Shown here in pieces: positions 1 to 8,734 of a stretch of 64,000 bases of DNA (within the stretch, counting starts at the first letter, position 1; every line of letters starts with the position of its first letter). Both the position numbers and the translations under genes were made by a program. The stretch is from Nocardiopsis mwathae (GTDB lineage: Bacteria; Actinomycetota; Actinomycetes; Streptosporangiales; Streptosporangiaceae), in assembly GCF_014201195.1 (NCBI RefSeq), contig NZ_JACHDS010000001.1, positions 1,178,001 through 1,242,000 of the forward strand, written 5' to 3'. Under the pieces are notes generated by a model that had not been told where the DNA came from, searched no databases, and saw only the letters and a program-made list of their open reading frames with translations.

Positions 1-1036
1 CACCACGGTCGCGGGCCTGGACGCCAAGCGCGCGGCCGCCGACGGCCAGGTGGCCGTCGACGTCGGATTCTGGGGCGGCGCCGTCCCCGAGAACACCGGC
101 CCGGACACCTCCGCGGAGCTGCGTGCCCTCCACGAACAGGGCGTCTACGGATTCAAGTCCTTCCTGTCGCCCTCCGGCGTGGAGGAGTTCGGCCACCTGA
201 GCCCCGAGGAGTACCGCAGCGCCGTCGCCGCGATCGGCGCGCTCGGGGGGACGATCATCGTGCACGCCGAGGACCCCGGCGTGCTCGACGCCGCCCCGCA
301 GGCCCGGGGCCGGGAGTACGCCTCCTTCCTCGCCTCCCGCCCCGACGAGGCCGAGCACGCGGCGATCCGGCTGGTCATCGACACGGCGCGGGCCACCGGC
401 ACCCGCTCGCACATCCTGCACCTGTCCACCGCGACGGCGCTGCCGCTGATCCGGGAGGCCAGGGAGGACGGGGTCCCGCTGACCGTCGAGACCTGCCCGC
501 ACTACCTCACCATCGCCGCCGAGGAGGTGCCGGCCGGGGCGACCCAGTTCAAGTGCTGTCCGCCCATCCGCGGCGCCGCCAACCGCGACGCCCTGTGGCG
601 GGCGCTGGCCGACGGCCTGATCGACTGCGTGGTCAGCGACCACTCGCCGAGCACGCCCGACCTCAAGCACCTGGGCACCGGCGACTTCGGCACGGCGTGG
701 GGCGGGGTGTCGGGCCTGCAGGTGGGGTTCGCGGCCGTGTGGACCGAGGCGTCGGCGCGCGGCTTCTCCCTGGCCGACGTGGTGCGGTGGATGGCGCGGA
801 GCCCCGCCGAGATCGCGGGTGTGGCCGGGAAGGGCCGCTTGGCGGTGGGGTACGACGCCGACTTCGCCGTGGTCGCCCCCGAGGAGCTCACCCGCATCGA
901 CGCGGCGACCCTGCAGCACCGGAACCCGATCAGCGCCTATGACGGCCGCGAGCTCAAGGGCGTGGTCCGCCGGACGTGGCTGCGCGGCGCACCTGTCGAC
1001 CCGGACGCGCCGCGCGGGCGGCTGCTGCGCCGTTAG
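1..1036 (+). CDS. allB: Allantoinase, 5'-truncated by window edge
   Basis: Hydrolyses the allantoin ring to allantoate in purine catabolism (cytosolic, dinuclear-metal amidohydrolase). The frame is open from base 2, so the start lies outside the window and the GTG at 50 is an internal valine. Visible family features are the segment around YGFKSFLSPSG with the lysine that is carbamylated in this family, HAEDPG, ETCPHYL, FKCCPPIR, and the late metal aspartate in VVSDHSPS followed by the C-terminal amidohydrolase strand GYDADFAVV. It ends at a hairpin shared with the convergent carboxypeptidase. Its product feeds the glyoxylate genes at 6666-10453, so it belongs to the same pathway although it lies on the other side of an unrelated peptidase. 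The assignment to allantoinase rather than dihydropyrimidinase rests on these motifs and on the neighbours. Confidence 0.9.
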   Translation, partial: TTVAGLDAKRAAADGQVAVDVGFWGGAVPENTGPDTSAELRALHEQGVYGFKSFLSPSGVEEFGHLSPEEYRSAVAAIGALGGTIIVHAEDPGVLDAAPQARGREYASFLASRPDEAEHAAIRLVIDTARATGTRSHILHLSTATALPLIREAREDGVPLTVETCPHYLTIAAEEVPAGATQFKCCPPIRGAANRDALWRALADGLIDCVVSDHSPSTPDLKHLGTGDFGTAWGGVSGLQVGFAAVWTEASARGFSLADVVRWMARSPAEIAGVAGKGRLAVGYDADFAVVAPEELTRIDAATLQHRNPISAYDGRELKGVVRRTWLRGAPVDPDAPRGRLLRR

Positions 1037-1062
1037 CCGGCGCAGCCGTCGGGCACGGCACA

Positions 1063-1090
1063 CGGCCCCGGACGCTCGCGTCCGGGGCCG
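1063..1090. terminator. Bidirectional hairpin terminator between allB and M14 peptidase
   Basis: A perfect 12-bp stem (CGGCCCCGGACG and its complement) with a 4-base loop lies between the two convergent stop codons. There is no U tract, as is usual for actinobacterial terminators. Confidence 0.7.
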
Positions 1091-1122
1091 CAGAGTGATC
1101 ATGGGGTTATCGGGTCAGGGTG

Positions 1123-2412
1123 TCAGCCGCAGTACTCCGCCTCCTTGCCGATGACGCGCTGCGGGCAGTCGGCGTACTCCAGGAACTGCAGGACCGCCTC
1201 GCGGTTGCGGGCGGTCTCCCGGGGGATCACCGAGGCCGGCGGGTAGAAGCCGCCCCCGGCCGCGCTGCGCGGGTACATCTCGAAGGTGTAGTTGAAGATC
1301 CGCTGCTCACCCCAGAGCCAGTCGTTGATGGTCCCGTCGGTGATGTAGAGGTCGCTGGACTGCTGCGGGGTGTAGCCGTTGGTCCGGGCCATGAGGCGGC
1401 CGAGCTCGGCGTGGGTGTCGTACTCGTCCCGGGACATGCCGGGCTCGACCTCGTTGTAGGTGTAGCCGTAGGGCCACAGGATCAGTTCGCCGTAGGTGTG
1501 CCAGTCGATGGCGGTCGTGATCCGCTGCTCGCCGTCGACCACCCGGCTGCGCACGAAGTCGGCGACGGCCTTGACCTCGGGCGCCGACTCCGGGGCGGAG
1601 CCGCGGTAGACGATGGAGGAGGGCAAGCCCGACGAGCCGCGGCAGCAGCCCCAGTTGTAGTCCCAGTTGCGGTTCATGTCGGTGCCGATGGCGGTGGTGC
1701 GCGGGTTGGGCTGGCGGTTCTTGCGCCAGTGCCGGTAGCTGCCCGTGGCGATGTCGTACTCGCTGCCGTCGGGGTTGACGTTGGGCAGGATCCAGATCAC
1801 CCGGCTGTCGAGGAGCCCGGTGATGCGCGGGTCGCTGCCGTAGCCCTCGGTGAACAGGTCGAGGAGGTAGACCGCCATCTCGACGGTGAGATGCTCCCGG
1901 GCGTGCTGGGAGTGGGTGAACAGGACCTCGGGCTTGTCCTCGTCGGCCTTGACGTCGGAGCTGATCCTGACGGCCATGAGGTCGCGGCCGCGGTAGGAGG
2001 AGCCGATCACGGACTTCGTCGCGATGTCGGGGTGCTCGGCGACCGTCCGGTCGACGACCTCGGTCAGCTCGGTGAAGTTGTGGTAGTCGGAGTCCTCCGG
2101 CGGGAAGTCCTGGAGGCCCGGGGCGTCCGAGGGGCTCGGGTCGGGGAGCTCGACGAGGTCGTAGCCGAGGTCCGAGACGGCGTCGGCCCCGGCCGGGTCG
2201 GCGGTGATGTGTACCGAGTCCGCGCCGACCTGGTCGATGGCGACCCCGGTCGCGGCGACCTCGGTGCGCTCCTGCGGGGTCGAGGGGCCGTGGACCGCGT
2301 AGCGCTGGGGCGGGCCGTCCGCGGCGGACTCGGCGGCGCCGACGGTGGGAACGGCGGTGCTGATCACGAGGGGGATGAGAGCGGCGGGGATGAACAGTTT
2401 GCTCCGTCGCAC
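1123..2412 (-). CDS. Secreted zinc carboxypeptidase, M14 family
   Basis: Exported metallocarboxypeptidase predicted to trim C-terminal residues from extracellular peptides. The GTG start at 2412 is preceded six bases away by a full AGGAGG. It gives 429 residues with a signal peptide (RRSK, then a hydrophobic stretch ending near VGAAES). A pro-region of about 90 residues precedes the catalytic domain. The zinc motif HAREH is near residues 170-174, the third ligand lies in DWHTYGE, and the catalytic glutamate is in FEMYP. Asn-Arg substrate-binding residues are visible in [10 protein letters not shown]. It converges on allB and shows no functional link with purine catabolism. A longer open frame upstream of 2412 is not supported because the ribosome-binding site fits only this start. 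Confidence 0.9.
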   Translation of the reverse strand: MRRSKLFIPAALIPLVISTAVPTVGAAESAADGPPQRYAVHGPSTPQERTEVAATGVAIDQVGADSVHITADPAGADAVSDLGYDLVELPDPSPSDAPGLQDFPPEDSDYHNFTELTEVVDRTVAEHPDIATKSVIGSSYRGRDLMAVRISSDVKADEDKPEVLFTHSQHAREHLTVEMAVYLLDLFTEGYGSDPRITGLLDSRVIWILPNVNPDGSEYDIATGSYRHWRKNRQPNPRTTAIGTDMNRNWDYNWGCCRGSSGLPSSIVYRGSAPESAPEVKAVADFVRSRVVDGEQRITTAIDWHTYGELILWPYGYTYNEVEPGMSRDEYDTHAELGRLMARTNGYTPQQSSDLYITDGTINDWLWGEQRIFNYTFEMYPRSAAGGGFYPPASVIPRETARNREAVLQFLEYADCPQRVIGKEAEYCG

Positions 2413-2658
2413 AGTGCCTCCTGTGGGGGAAGAGGGGGAGGTGAGGCGCTGAACTGCACTGCCCATTGGAGGGAGGCGGGAGGGAATCGTCAATACGTGG
2501 ACAAGTCGGATGTGCCGGGGGTGGGTGCGGTCACATCCGGCCTTCGGCAGGTAGGACCTGTCACGGCGGGCGACGGCGCGACCACACCGTGGCCACATCC
2601 GGCCAGATCGGCGGTGAGGGGTTGCCAACCCGCCCACCGCCGACGCGGTCTCCTGCGG

Positions 2659-4138
2659 CTATGCCGTCCTGGACGGCTGAGCGGCTGTGCCGTCCCTTGC
2701 CTCGTCCCCTGGCGGCCGAGTGGCGCGGCGCCGCCCGCCGATGATGTGGAAGCACAGGTTCAGCACGATCGCGCTGAGTGCGGCGGCGACGATGCCCGAG
2801 TGCAGGACCAGCGCGATGGTGGGCGGGAACCCCTCGTAGAAGCCCGGCGCCGCGAGGGGGATGAGCCCGAAGCCCAGCGATGTGGCCACGATGATCAGGT
2901 TGAGGCTGTCGGAGTAGTCGACCCGGCCCAGAGCCCGGATCCCGCTGGCCGCCACGGTGCCGAACAGCACCAGCCCGGCGCCGCCCAGCACCGGCATCGG
3001 GATGGCCGCCACCACCCGGCCGAGGACCGGGAACAGCCCGAGCGTCAGCAGGATGCCGCCGCCCGCGGCGACGACGTAGCGGCTCCTGATCCCGGTGAGC
3101 GCGAGCAGCCCGATGTTCTGCGTGAACGAGCTGCCCGGGGTCGCGTTGAAGATCGGGCCGATCAGCGAGGCGCTGACGTCGGCCCGCAGCCCGGCCGCGA
3201 TGCGCTTCGCGTCGAGCCTGATGCCGGTGACCTCGCCGGCGGCGATGAGGTCGGAGACGCCCTCGGTGAGCACCACCAGCATGATGACGCACATGGTGAG
3301 GATGGCCGCCATCTGGAACTCCGGCGGCCCGAAGTGGAACGGCGACCCCGGCGAGAACACGGTGCCCTCGCCGACCCGGCTGAAGTCCACCCGTCCGAGG
3401 GCCGCCGCGACGAGCGTCCCGCCGAGGATACCCAGCAGCACGGCGGTCCGGCCGAAGATGCCCGGCAGCACCCGGGAGAACAGCAGCACCAGGGCGAGCG
3501 TCACCGCGGCCAGGGCGAGGTCGCCCATGGCGGGGACGGGCGTCTCCTCCCCGCTGACGATCGCGGTGTTGCCGTCGATGATCCAGCCCACCGCGACGGG
3601 CATCAGGGACAGCCCGATGACGGTGATGATGGTGCCGGTCACCACGGGCGGGAAGAACCGGACCAGCTGCCCGAAGAACGGGGTGAGGCAGAGCGCGAAG
3701 ACGCCCCCGGCCAGCGAGGCGCCGAACACCGCGGGCAGACCCGCGTCGGCGGCGATGCCGGTCATCGCGCCCACCGGAACGAAGGAGGCGGCGACCACGA
3801 TCGGCATCTGCGCGCCGATGGTCCGGTGGCCCAGCGTCTGGATGAGGGTGGCGATGCCCGCCATGATCAGCGCGCCGCTGACCAGGACGCCCATGCCGAC
3901 GGTATCGACTCCGGCGGCGCCGCCGAGGATCAGCGCGGGGGCGACCGCTCCCGCGTACATGGTGATGATGTGCTGCAGCCCGTAGACGAGCGTCTGCCGG
4001 GCGGGCAGCTTCTCGTCCTCGGGTCGGGGGGGGCGCGGGTCCGTCCGCGGACGGGTGATCGGGTGACCCGGGCTCCGGGTCGTTCGCGGTGGCGATTGTT
4101 TCGGCCGAGTCGTCCTTGCCGGACTTCGAGAATCTCAT
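2659..4138 (-). CDS. Nucleobase:cation symporter (xanthine/uric acid permease family), apparent frameshift near the N-terminus
   Basis: Membrane permease of the NCS2/UraA family, expected to import xanthine or urate for the adjoining urate pathway. The uninterrupted part starts at an internal ATG at 3960, but the family N-terminus (PEDEKLPARQ then YGLQHIITMYAGAVAPALI) is encoded upstream of it without a start codon in that frame. The only ATG with suitable spacing, at 4138, is in another frame. Both frames join if the run of eight G at 4026-4033 had seven, giving about 492 residues, the normal size. About 12-14 hydrophobic segments follow, with the typical acidic helix near ATPGSSFTQN. This is either a sequencing error in a homopolymer or a genuine frameshift that would inactivate the gene. 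Confidence 0.75.
4026..4033 (+). other. Eight-G homopolymer at the permease frameshift
   Basis: A run of eight G, read as C on the coding strand, separates the ATG-bearing frame (4138) from the permease frame. Removing one base restores continuity into the conserved N-terminal motif. Confidence 0.7.
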
Positions 4139-4467
4139 GCCGGTTTCCAGCCCCTTGCGCTCGGTGCTGCCCGGTCCCGATCACCGGTGGGGGACCTCGG
4201 CCGGTGGGGGATCGGGCCGTTCGGTTGGTCGGGCACTGCGGGGGCACCGAGGCGGAAGTACCGGTGGGAGCCGGCGCTCGGCGCCCGTCGTCGCGAGCGT
4301 GCGAACTCACGGGAGGTGGACGTGCGGGATCGGAGACGCCGGGTGACGTCTGCGGGGGTGGGGGAGAAGGGAGTCGGAGGCGGGTGCGACGGCGGACGGC
4401 AGGGGCCGGGGCGAGGCCTGCCCCTGCTGAAGGGGGCCCGGGCCGGGGCCGCCGTCCGCCGCGGCGG
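4139..4467. other. Intergenic region between urate oxidase and permease
   Basis: About 330 bases without a credible gene. It contains the hairpin at 4390-4461 next to the urate oxidase stop. I see no convincing promoter for the permease in the remaining part. Confidence 0.5.
4390..4461 (-). terminator. Hairpin downstream of urate oxidase
   Basis: Perfect 11-bp arms (CGGCGGACGGC and its complement at 4451-4461) enclose a second small GC-rich hairpin. It lies just after the uricase stop, so it may terminate or attenuate transcription into the permease gene. Confidence 0.5.
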
Positions 4468-5364
4468 CTACACGAAGCCGGGGACCGTTTCCCAGGCGCG
4501 GCCGGCGTCGGGGGCGTCGTCGCGCTCGACGGCGGCCTCGATCTTTCCGTAGGGGCGGTCGGCCGCGTAGAACACCTCGTTCGGGTTGTCCAGCCCGAAG
4601 GGGGAGAGGTCGACGAGGAAGTGGTGGTTGTTCGGCATCGAGAACCGGATCTCGGCGATCTCCGGGTGTGCCTCCAGCACCGCCTTGCCCATCTCGTACA
4701 GCGTCTGCTGCAGGGCGAGGCTGTGCGTGGTCGCGAACGCCTCCAGCAGGATCGCCCGGACCGACGCGTAGGTCGTGTCCCAGTCGACGGCGGTGCCGAT
4801 GTAGCGCCAGCGGGCGGTGACGTCGGTGGCCAGGATCCGGTCGGTGGTCTCCCGCAGTGTCGTGTACTTCGTCTTGGGGTAGCCGTGGAACTCCGAGCCG
4901 GTGGACTTCAGCACGGTCAGGCCGTGCAGGCCGGAGACGACCCACTCCTCGGCGCCGTCCTTGGTGACGACCGTCGTGCGGGTTTCGCCCCCGGAACGGA
5001 CGAAGGAGTGGTCGTGCGGGCCGTCGGCGGTGTCGATGCGGTCCCAGCCGTACTCCTCGATCTCCTCGCGGGCGCCGCGGACGCAGTCGTGTTCGTCGAC
5101 GAAGTGCCGGGCGAGCAGGAGGGCGAAGTCCTCGATGGCGCCGACGCCGCCGTTCTCCTTGGCGAAGGCGTAGACGGTGTTCTTCTGCGTGTCGGTGGGC
5201 AGGCAGTTGGCGTTGTCGCCCTCGACGTGCACGGCCTCGAAGTCGCCGCGCAGCTGTGAGGTGACGCTGATGTCCTTGACGCGGTGGACGTCGGTGCCGC
5301 GGTCGATGTGGACCAGGCGTACCTCGGCCTTGCCGTACTGGTTGTCTCCGAGTCGGATTCCCAC
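4468..5364 (-). CDS. uox: Urate oxidase (factor-independent urate hydroxylase)
   Basis: Oxidises urate with O2 to 5-hydroxyisourate and H2O2 without cofactor (EC 1.7.3.3). The 298-residue protein has the usual two T-fold halves. It carries the uricase signature around PTDTQKNTVYAFAKE, with the catalytic threonine, and an N-terminal lysine in YGKAEVRLVHI that would form the Lys-Thr relay. The GTG start at 5364 has GGAG nine bases upstream. It is the third gene of the minus-strand run that starts with OHCU decarboxylase at 6365, separated from hydroxyisourate hydrolase by 123 bases. The three enzymes convert urate to S-allantoin in consecutive steps. The gene is presumably controlled from the divergent promoter at 6366-6665 unless the 123-base gap carries its own promoter. 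Confidence 0.96.
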   Translation of the reverse strand: MGIRLGDNQYGKAEVRLVHIDRGTDVHRVKDISVTSQLRGDFEAVHVEGDNANCLPTDTQKNTVYAFAKENGGVGAIEDFALLLARHFVDEHDCVRGAREEIEEYGWDRIDTADGPHDHSFVRSGGETRTTVVTKDGAEEWVVSGLHGLTVLKSTGSEFHGYPKTKYTTLRETTDRILATDVTARWRYIGTAVDWDTTYASVRAILLEAFATTHSLALQQTLYEMGKAVLEAHPEIAEIRFSMPNNHHFLVDLSPFGLDNPNEVFYAADRPYGKIEAAVERDDAPDAGRAWETVPGFV

Positions 5365-5487
5365 GTGGGGTCAGCTCCATTCGGTGTGAGTGAAGTCAGT
5401 ACCTGGTGCGCCCGAGGGAGGACCGCTGGTCATGCGGAAGGACCTGTCACGCACTCGAAGAGGAAGAGGGCCGGGGCCGTGGGTCGT

Positions 5488-5832
5488 CTAGCTCCCCCTG
5501 TAGGTCGAGAAGGCGAACGGGCTCAGCAGCAGCGGCACGTGGTAGTGCGCGCCGGCGTCGCTGAGGTCGAAGACCACGCTGACCTCGGGGTAGAACCCGC
5601 GCTGCCCGGTGCGGTCGAAGTAGTTCGCGGTGTCGAAGGTGACCCGGTAGATCCCGGCGGGCAGCTGCTCGGGGCCGAAGTCGGGGATGCGGCCGTCGTC
5701 ATCGGTCGCGCCGGTGGCGACGGGTGTCCAGGAGGTGCGCTCCGCGTCGGCGGCCGCCTCCAGCCGTACCGGCACCCCGGCCGCGGGGCGGCCCAGCGCG
5801 GCGTCCAGGACGTGTGTGGTCACGTGGCTCAT
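5488..5832 (-). CDS. hiuH: 5-hydroxyisourate hydrolase (transthyretin-like)
   Basis: Hydrolyses 5-hydroxyisourate to OHCU, the second urate-degradation step (EC 3.5.2.17). The 114-residue protein begins MSHVTTHVLDAALGRPA, with the conserved N-terminal histidine. It ends with the family signature STYRGS preceded by the HYHVPLLLSP strand. This tetrapeptide distinguishes the enzyme from vertebrate transthyretin. The ATG at 5832 overlaps the upstream OHCU decarboxylase stop as ATGA, which indicates translational coupling and rejects the longer open frame that continues upstream. The length is normal for the family. Confidence 0.96.
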   Translation of the reverse strand: MSHVTTHVLDAALGRPAAGVPVRLEAAADAERTSWTPVATGATDDDGRIPDFGPEQLPAGIYRVTFDTANYFDRTGQRGFYPEVSVVFDLSDAGAHYHVPLLLSPFAFSTYRGS

Positions 5833-6365
5833 GATCCGTCCACTACCTTTCCGACGCGCACGAGCGCGATCTTGCGGAACTCGTCGGCGACGACGCGGGT
5901 CTCGGCGGCCGGGTCGTTGTCCATGCGGCGCTTGAGGTCGTCGAGCAGCTCCTGGCTGGAGCGGCCGCTGGCGCAGACGAGGTAGATGTGGCCGAACCGG
6001 GCCTCGTACGCGGCGTTGGCGGCCCGGAACGCGGCCTCGGCGTCGGCGCCGGCCGCGGTGACGGCGGACTGCTCGCCGCGCGACCACCGCGACTCGGTGT
6101 CGGTCCCCTGGGCGCGCTCGCCGATGCGGGGGTGCCGGGCGATCGCGGTGCGGACCTCGTCGTCGGTCATGCCCCGGGCGTGGGTGTCGGCGGCGGCGAG
6201 CAGCGCCTCGCGCGAGGCGAAGGGGCGCTCGGCCGCCAGGGCGCGAACCCAGCGGTCGACGTCGAGGCAGCGCGCGAACTCGGTGTGGAACTCCGCGGGG
6301 GGCAGCGCGTTGACGCGCGCCAGTCCGGGGTCGCTCACCGCCTCTCCGGGGGTGCTGTCAGGCAT
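5829..6365 (-). CDS. uraD: OHCU decarboxylase (2-oxo-4-hydroxy-4-carboxy-5-ureidoimidazoline decarboxylase)
   Basis: Decarboxylates OHCU stereospecifically to S-allantoin, the last step of urate degradation (EC 4.1.1.97). The 178-residue helical protein has the family hallmarks. These are the catalytic histidine in ARHPRIGER, the segment NAAYEARFGHIYLV, and the FE-type N-terminus LPPAEFHTEFARCL. The ATG at 6365 has GGAG seven bases upstream. It is the promoter-proximal gene of the minus-strand urate operon and overlaps hiuH by four bases. A TTGACA/TACAGT promoter and an 18-bp palindrome lie directly upstream. Confidence 0.95.
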   Translation of the reverse strand: MPDSTPGEAVSDPGLARVNALPPAEFHTEFARCLDVDRWVRALAAERPFASREALLAAADTHARGMTDDEVRTAIARHPRIGERAQGTDTESRWSRGEQSAVTAAGADAEAAFRAANAAYEARFGHIYLVCASGRSSQELLDDLKRRMDNDPAAETRVVADEFRKIALVRVGKVVDGS

Positions 6366-6414
6366 GTACGTCTCCAGTGGGAGGTGGCGGCGGCCACCTC
6401 CGTGTTTCGGTCAG

Positions 6415-6432
6415 ATTTCGTAGTGCAGAAAC
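6415..6432. promoter_or_regulatory. Putative operator, copy 1 (urate operon side)
   Basis: ATTTC-N8-GAAAC, an 18-bp dyad just downstream of the predicted uraD transcription start. Fourteen of 18 bases equal the reverse complement of the site at 6599-6616, which argues for one regulator, plausibly an IclR-type allantoin or purine repressor. The regulator is not in the window. Confidence 0.6.
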
Positions 6433-6598
6433 TTCCTTCTACATGTCGGACTGTAGCTCTGATCACAGTGCTGTTGTCAAGATTCCGCCGCGTCCGATTC
6501 CGGCGCCGCCCGCCCGCCGCCGACGGGGAGCCGGGCGGGTGGTTGACAAAGCCCGCGGCGGCGGCGCACACTCAAATCATTCCTTCAAGTGAAAACTA

Positions 6599-6616
6599 GT
6601 TTCCGCATAATGAAAT
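6599..6616. promoter_or_regulatory. Putative operator, copy 2 (glyoxylate operon side)
   Basis: GTTTC-N8-GAAAT on the plus strand, that is ATTTC-N8-GAAAC on the minus strand. It lies about 50 bases before the hyi start and downstream of the TTGACA/CACACT promoter, mirroring copy 1. Confidence 0.6.
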
Positions 6617-6665
6617 AAACGATCTGGTTCGCATCTGATCCCAGCCCCCGTCAAGGAGACGACAC

Positions 6666-7502
6666 ATGAGCCACGCACGGCGCCCCGCACCGGGCGGCGC
6701 ACCGGGGCACACGCTGCGCTACACCGTGAACTGCTCGCTGCTGTTCACCGAGCTGCCGCTGCTGGAGCGCCCGGCCGCGGCGCGCGCGGCGGGGTTCGAC
6801 GCCGTCGAGTTCTGGTGGCCGTTCGAGAGCGCGGTGCCCGCGGACAAGGACGTCGAGGCCTTCATCGCGGCCCTCGACGACGCCGGCGTCCACCTCACCG
6901 GCCTCAACTTCTTCGCCGGGGCGCTGCCCGGCCCCGACCGCGGGGTCCTCTCCCGACCCGACCGGGTCGGCGAGTTCCGCGACAACATCGACGTCGTCCT
7001 CGGCATCGCCGAACGCACCGGAACCCGGGCCTTCAACGCGCTCTACGGCCTGCGCCAGGAGGGCGTCGACCCGGCCGAGCAGGACCGCCTCGCCCTGGAG
7101 AGCGTGCTCGCCGCCGCCGCGGCCGTCGCGGCCGTCGACGGGACCGTCCTCATCGAGCCGATCAGCGGCGCACCGGACTACCCGCTCACGACCGCCGCGG
7201 ACGGGCTGGCCTTCGTGGCCAGGGCACGCGCCGCCGGTGCGCGCAACGTCGCCCTCCTCGCCGACTTCTTCCACCTCGCGGTCAACGGCGACGACGTCGC
7301 CTCGGTCGTCCGCGACCACGCCGCGGATTTCGGGCACATCCAGATCGCCGACGCCCCCGGCCGCGGCGAACCCGGTACCGGAGAGCTTCCGATCCACGCC
7401 CTCCTGGCCGCGGCCCAGGCCGGCGGCTACGGCGGCCACGTCGGCCTGGAGTACAAGCCGACCGTCCCCAGCTCCGACAGCTTCGGCTGGCTGCGCGCCT
7501 GA
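6666..7502 (+). CDS. hyi: Hydroxypyruvate isomerase
   Basis: Interconverts hydroxypyruvate and tartronate semialdehyde in glyoxylate assimilation (EC 5.3.1.22). The 278-residue xylose-isomerase-like TIM barrel has N-terminal LRYTVNCSLLFTELPLLERP, the GFDAVEFWWPF strand, LTGLNFFAG, the metal-binding glutamate in VLIEPIS, the LADFFHL strand, HIQIADAPGRGEPGTG and the final VGLEYKP. These are typical of Hyi rather than of inositol-pathway isomerases. The ATG has AAGGAG eight bases upstream. It is first in the plus-strand set hyi-glxR-gcl and lies divergent from the urate operon with shared regulatory sites. Confidence 0.92.
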   Translation: MSHARRPAPGGAPGHTLRYTVNCSLLFTELPLLERPAAARAAGFDAVEFWWPFESAVPADKDVEAFIAALDDAGVHLTGLNFFAGALPGPDRGVLSRPDRVGEFRDNIDVVLGIAERTGTRAFNALYGLRQEGVDPAEQDRLALESVLAAAAAVAAVDGTVLIEPISGAPDYPLTTAADGLAFVARARAAGARNVALLADFFHLAVNGDDVASVVRDHAADFGHIQIADAPGRGEPGTGELPIHALLAAAQAGGYGGHVGLEYKPTVPSSDSFGWLRA

Positions 7503-7568
7503 CCGGCCGACCGACCCGCGCCGCACCGGCCACGCCCCCACATCCCCAGCGAAAGGACACCGCACGAC

Positions 7569-8513
7569 ATGTCCGCGACACACGACCCGTCCCAGGGCGG
7601 CGACGTCCTCGCCCCCGACAGCGGCACCGGCGACCGCATCGCGTTCATCGGCCTGGGCATCATGGGCCTGCCCATGGCGCTCAACCTCGTCAATGCCGGG
7701 TACCGCGTCACCGGCTACAACCTCGACCCGGCCAAGACCGAGAAGCTCGCCGGACAGGGCGGCCACGCCGCGCTGTCCATCGCCGAGGCGGTCGCCGACG
7801 CCGACACCGTCATCACGATGGTCCCCGACTCCCCGGACGTCGAGTCCGTCCTCCGCGGCGAGGACGGCGTGTTCGCCAACGCGGCGCCCGGGGCCCTCCT
7901 CATCGACATGAGCACCATCCGCCCCGACGTCTCCCGCGCGCTGGCGGCCGAGGGCACCGAGCGCGGCTTCCGCGTCCTGGACGCCCCCGTCAGCGGCGGC
8001 GAGGCCGGCGCCATCGAGGCCCAGCTCTCCATCATGGTCGGCGGCGCCCAGGCCGACTTCGACGCCGCCCGGCCGGTGTTCGACGTGCTCGGCACCACCC
8101 CCGTGCTGGTCGGGCCCTCGGGCGCCGGGCAGACGGTCAAGGCCGCCAACCAGCTCATCGTCGCCGGCAACATCCAGCTCGTGGCCGAGGCCCTGGTCTT
8201 CCTGGAGGCACACGGCGTCGACACCGACGCCGGGCTGCGCGTGCTCAACGGCGGACTCGCCGGTAGCACGGTGATGACCCGCAAGGGCGCCCAGATGCGC
8301 GACCGCGACTTCGACCCGGGCTTCCGGATCGCCCTGCACGACAAGGACATGAAGATCGTGACGACCGCCGCCCGCGAGGCCGGCGTGGCGATCCCGCTCG
8401 GCGCCCTCGTGGCGCAGTTCGTGGGCGCCCTCAAGGCACAGGGGCACGGCGGGCTGGACCACTCCGCCCTGCTCAAGATCGTCGAGCAGCTGTCCGCGCC
8501 GACCGAGGCGTGA
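7569..8513 (+). CDS. glxR: 2-hydroxy-3-oxopropionate (tartronate semialdehyde) reductase
   Basis: Reduces tartronate semialdehyde to glycerate with NAD(P)H (EC 1.1.1.60). The 314-residue beta-hydroxyacid dehydrogenase has a Rossmann motif in IAFIGLGIMGLPMALNLVNA near residue 18. It also has the substrate loop DAPVSGGEAGA and the catalytic lysine in GAGQTVKAANQL. The C-terminal helical domain includes the DFDPGFRIALHDKDM segment. The N-terminal 17 residues before the fold are an extension of no known role. It starts 66 bases after hyi and lies 221 bases before gcl, so the three are probably co-transcribed. Confidence 0.93.
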   Translation: MSATHDPSQGGDVLAPDSGTGDRIAFIGLGIMGLPMALNLVNAGYRVTGYNLDPAKTEKLAGQGGHAALSIAEAVADADTVITMVPDSPDVESVLRGEDGVFANAAPGALLIDMSTIRPDVSRALAAEGTERGFRVLDAPVSGGEAGAIEAQLSIMVGGAQADFDAARPVFDVLGTTPVLVGPSGAGQTVKAANQLIVAGNIQLVAEALVFLEAHGVDTDAGLRVLNGGLAGSTVMTRKGAQMRDRDFDPGFRIALHDKDMKIVTTAAREAGVAIPLGALVAQFVGALKAQGHGGLDHSALLKIVEQLSAPTEA

Positions 8514-8734
8514 CCGGTCCGTCCGGAGCCGGGTCGGCCCCACGCACGCGGGTGCCGCGGCTGGGACGGACGGCCCGGCCGGGCGACCGGAAAGACGGGC
8601 TCCGCCGGCGGTTCTGGCCGTCCGGACTCGCGACTTATATCTGTGCTCCGCGCGAGAACCGGCAGCCGGGGTGTTGGCCGCACCCCAGGGACCGCCGGCG
8701 GACCCCCTAAAACCCCCTAGCACGTGAAGGGTTC

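Larger units (their letters stand above)
6366..6665. promoter_or_regulatory. Divergent purine-catabolism promoter region
   Basis: This 300-base AT-enriched gap holds promoters for both directions. Minus strand: TTGACA (complement of 6475-6480) and TACAGT (complement of 6450-6455), 19 apart. Plus strand: TTGACA at 6543-6548 and CACACT at 6567-6572, 18 apart. Each promoter has a related palindrome a short distance downstream of its expected start site. Confidence 0.6.

Noticed and set aside
1120-5259. Very long open frame on the plus strand across three minus-strand genes
   Set aside because: High-GC antisense frames are naturally open. The minus-strand genes have motifs, starts and ribosome-binding sites, and the plus frame has low-complexity Arg/Gly/Val composition.
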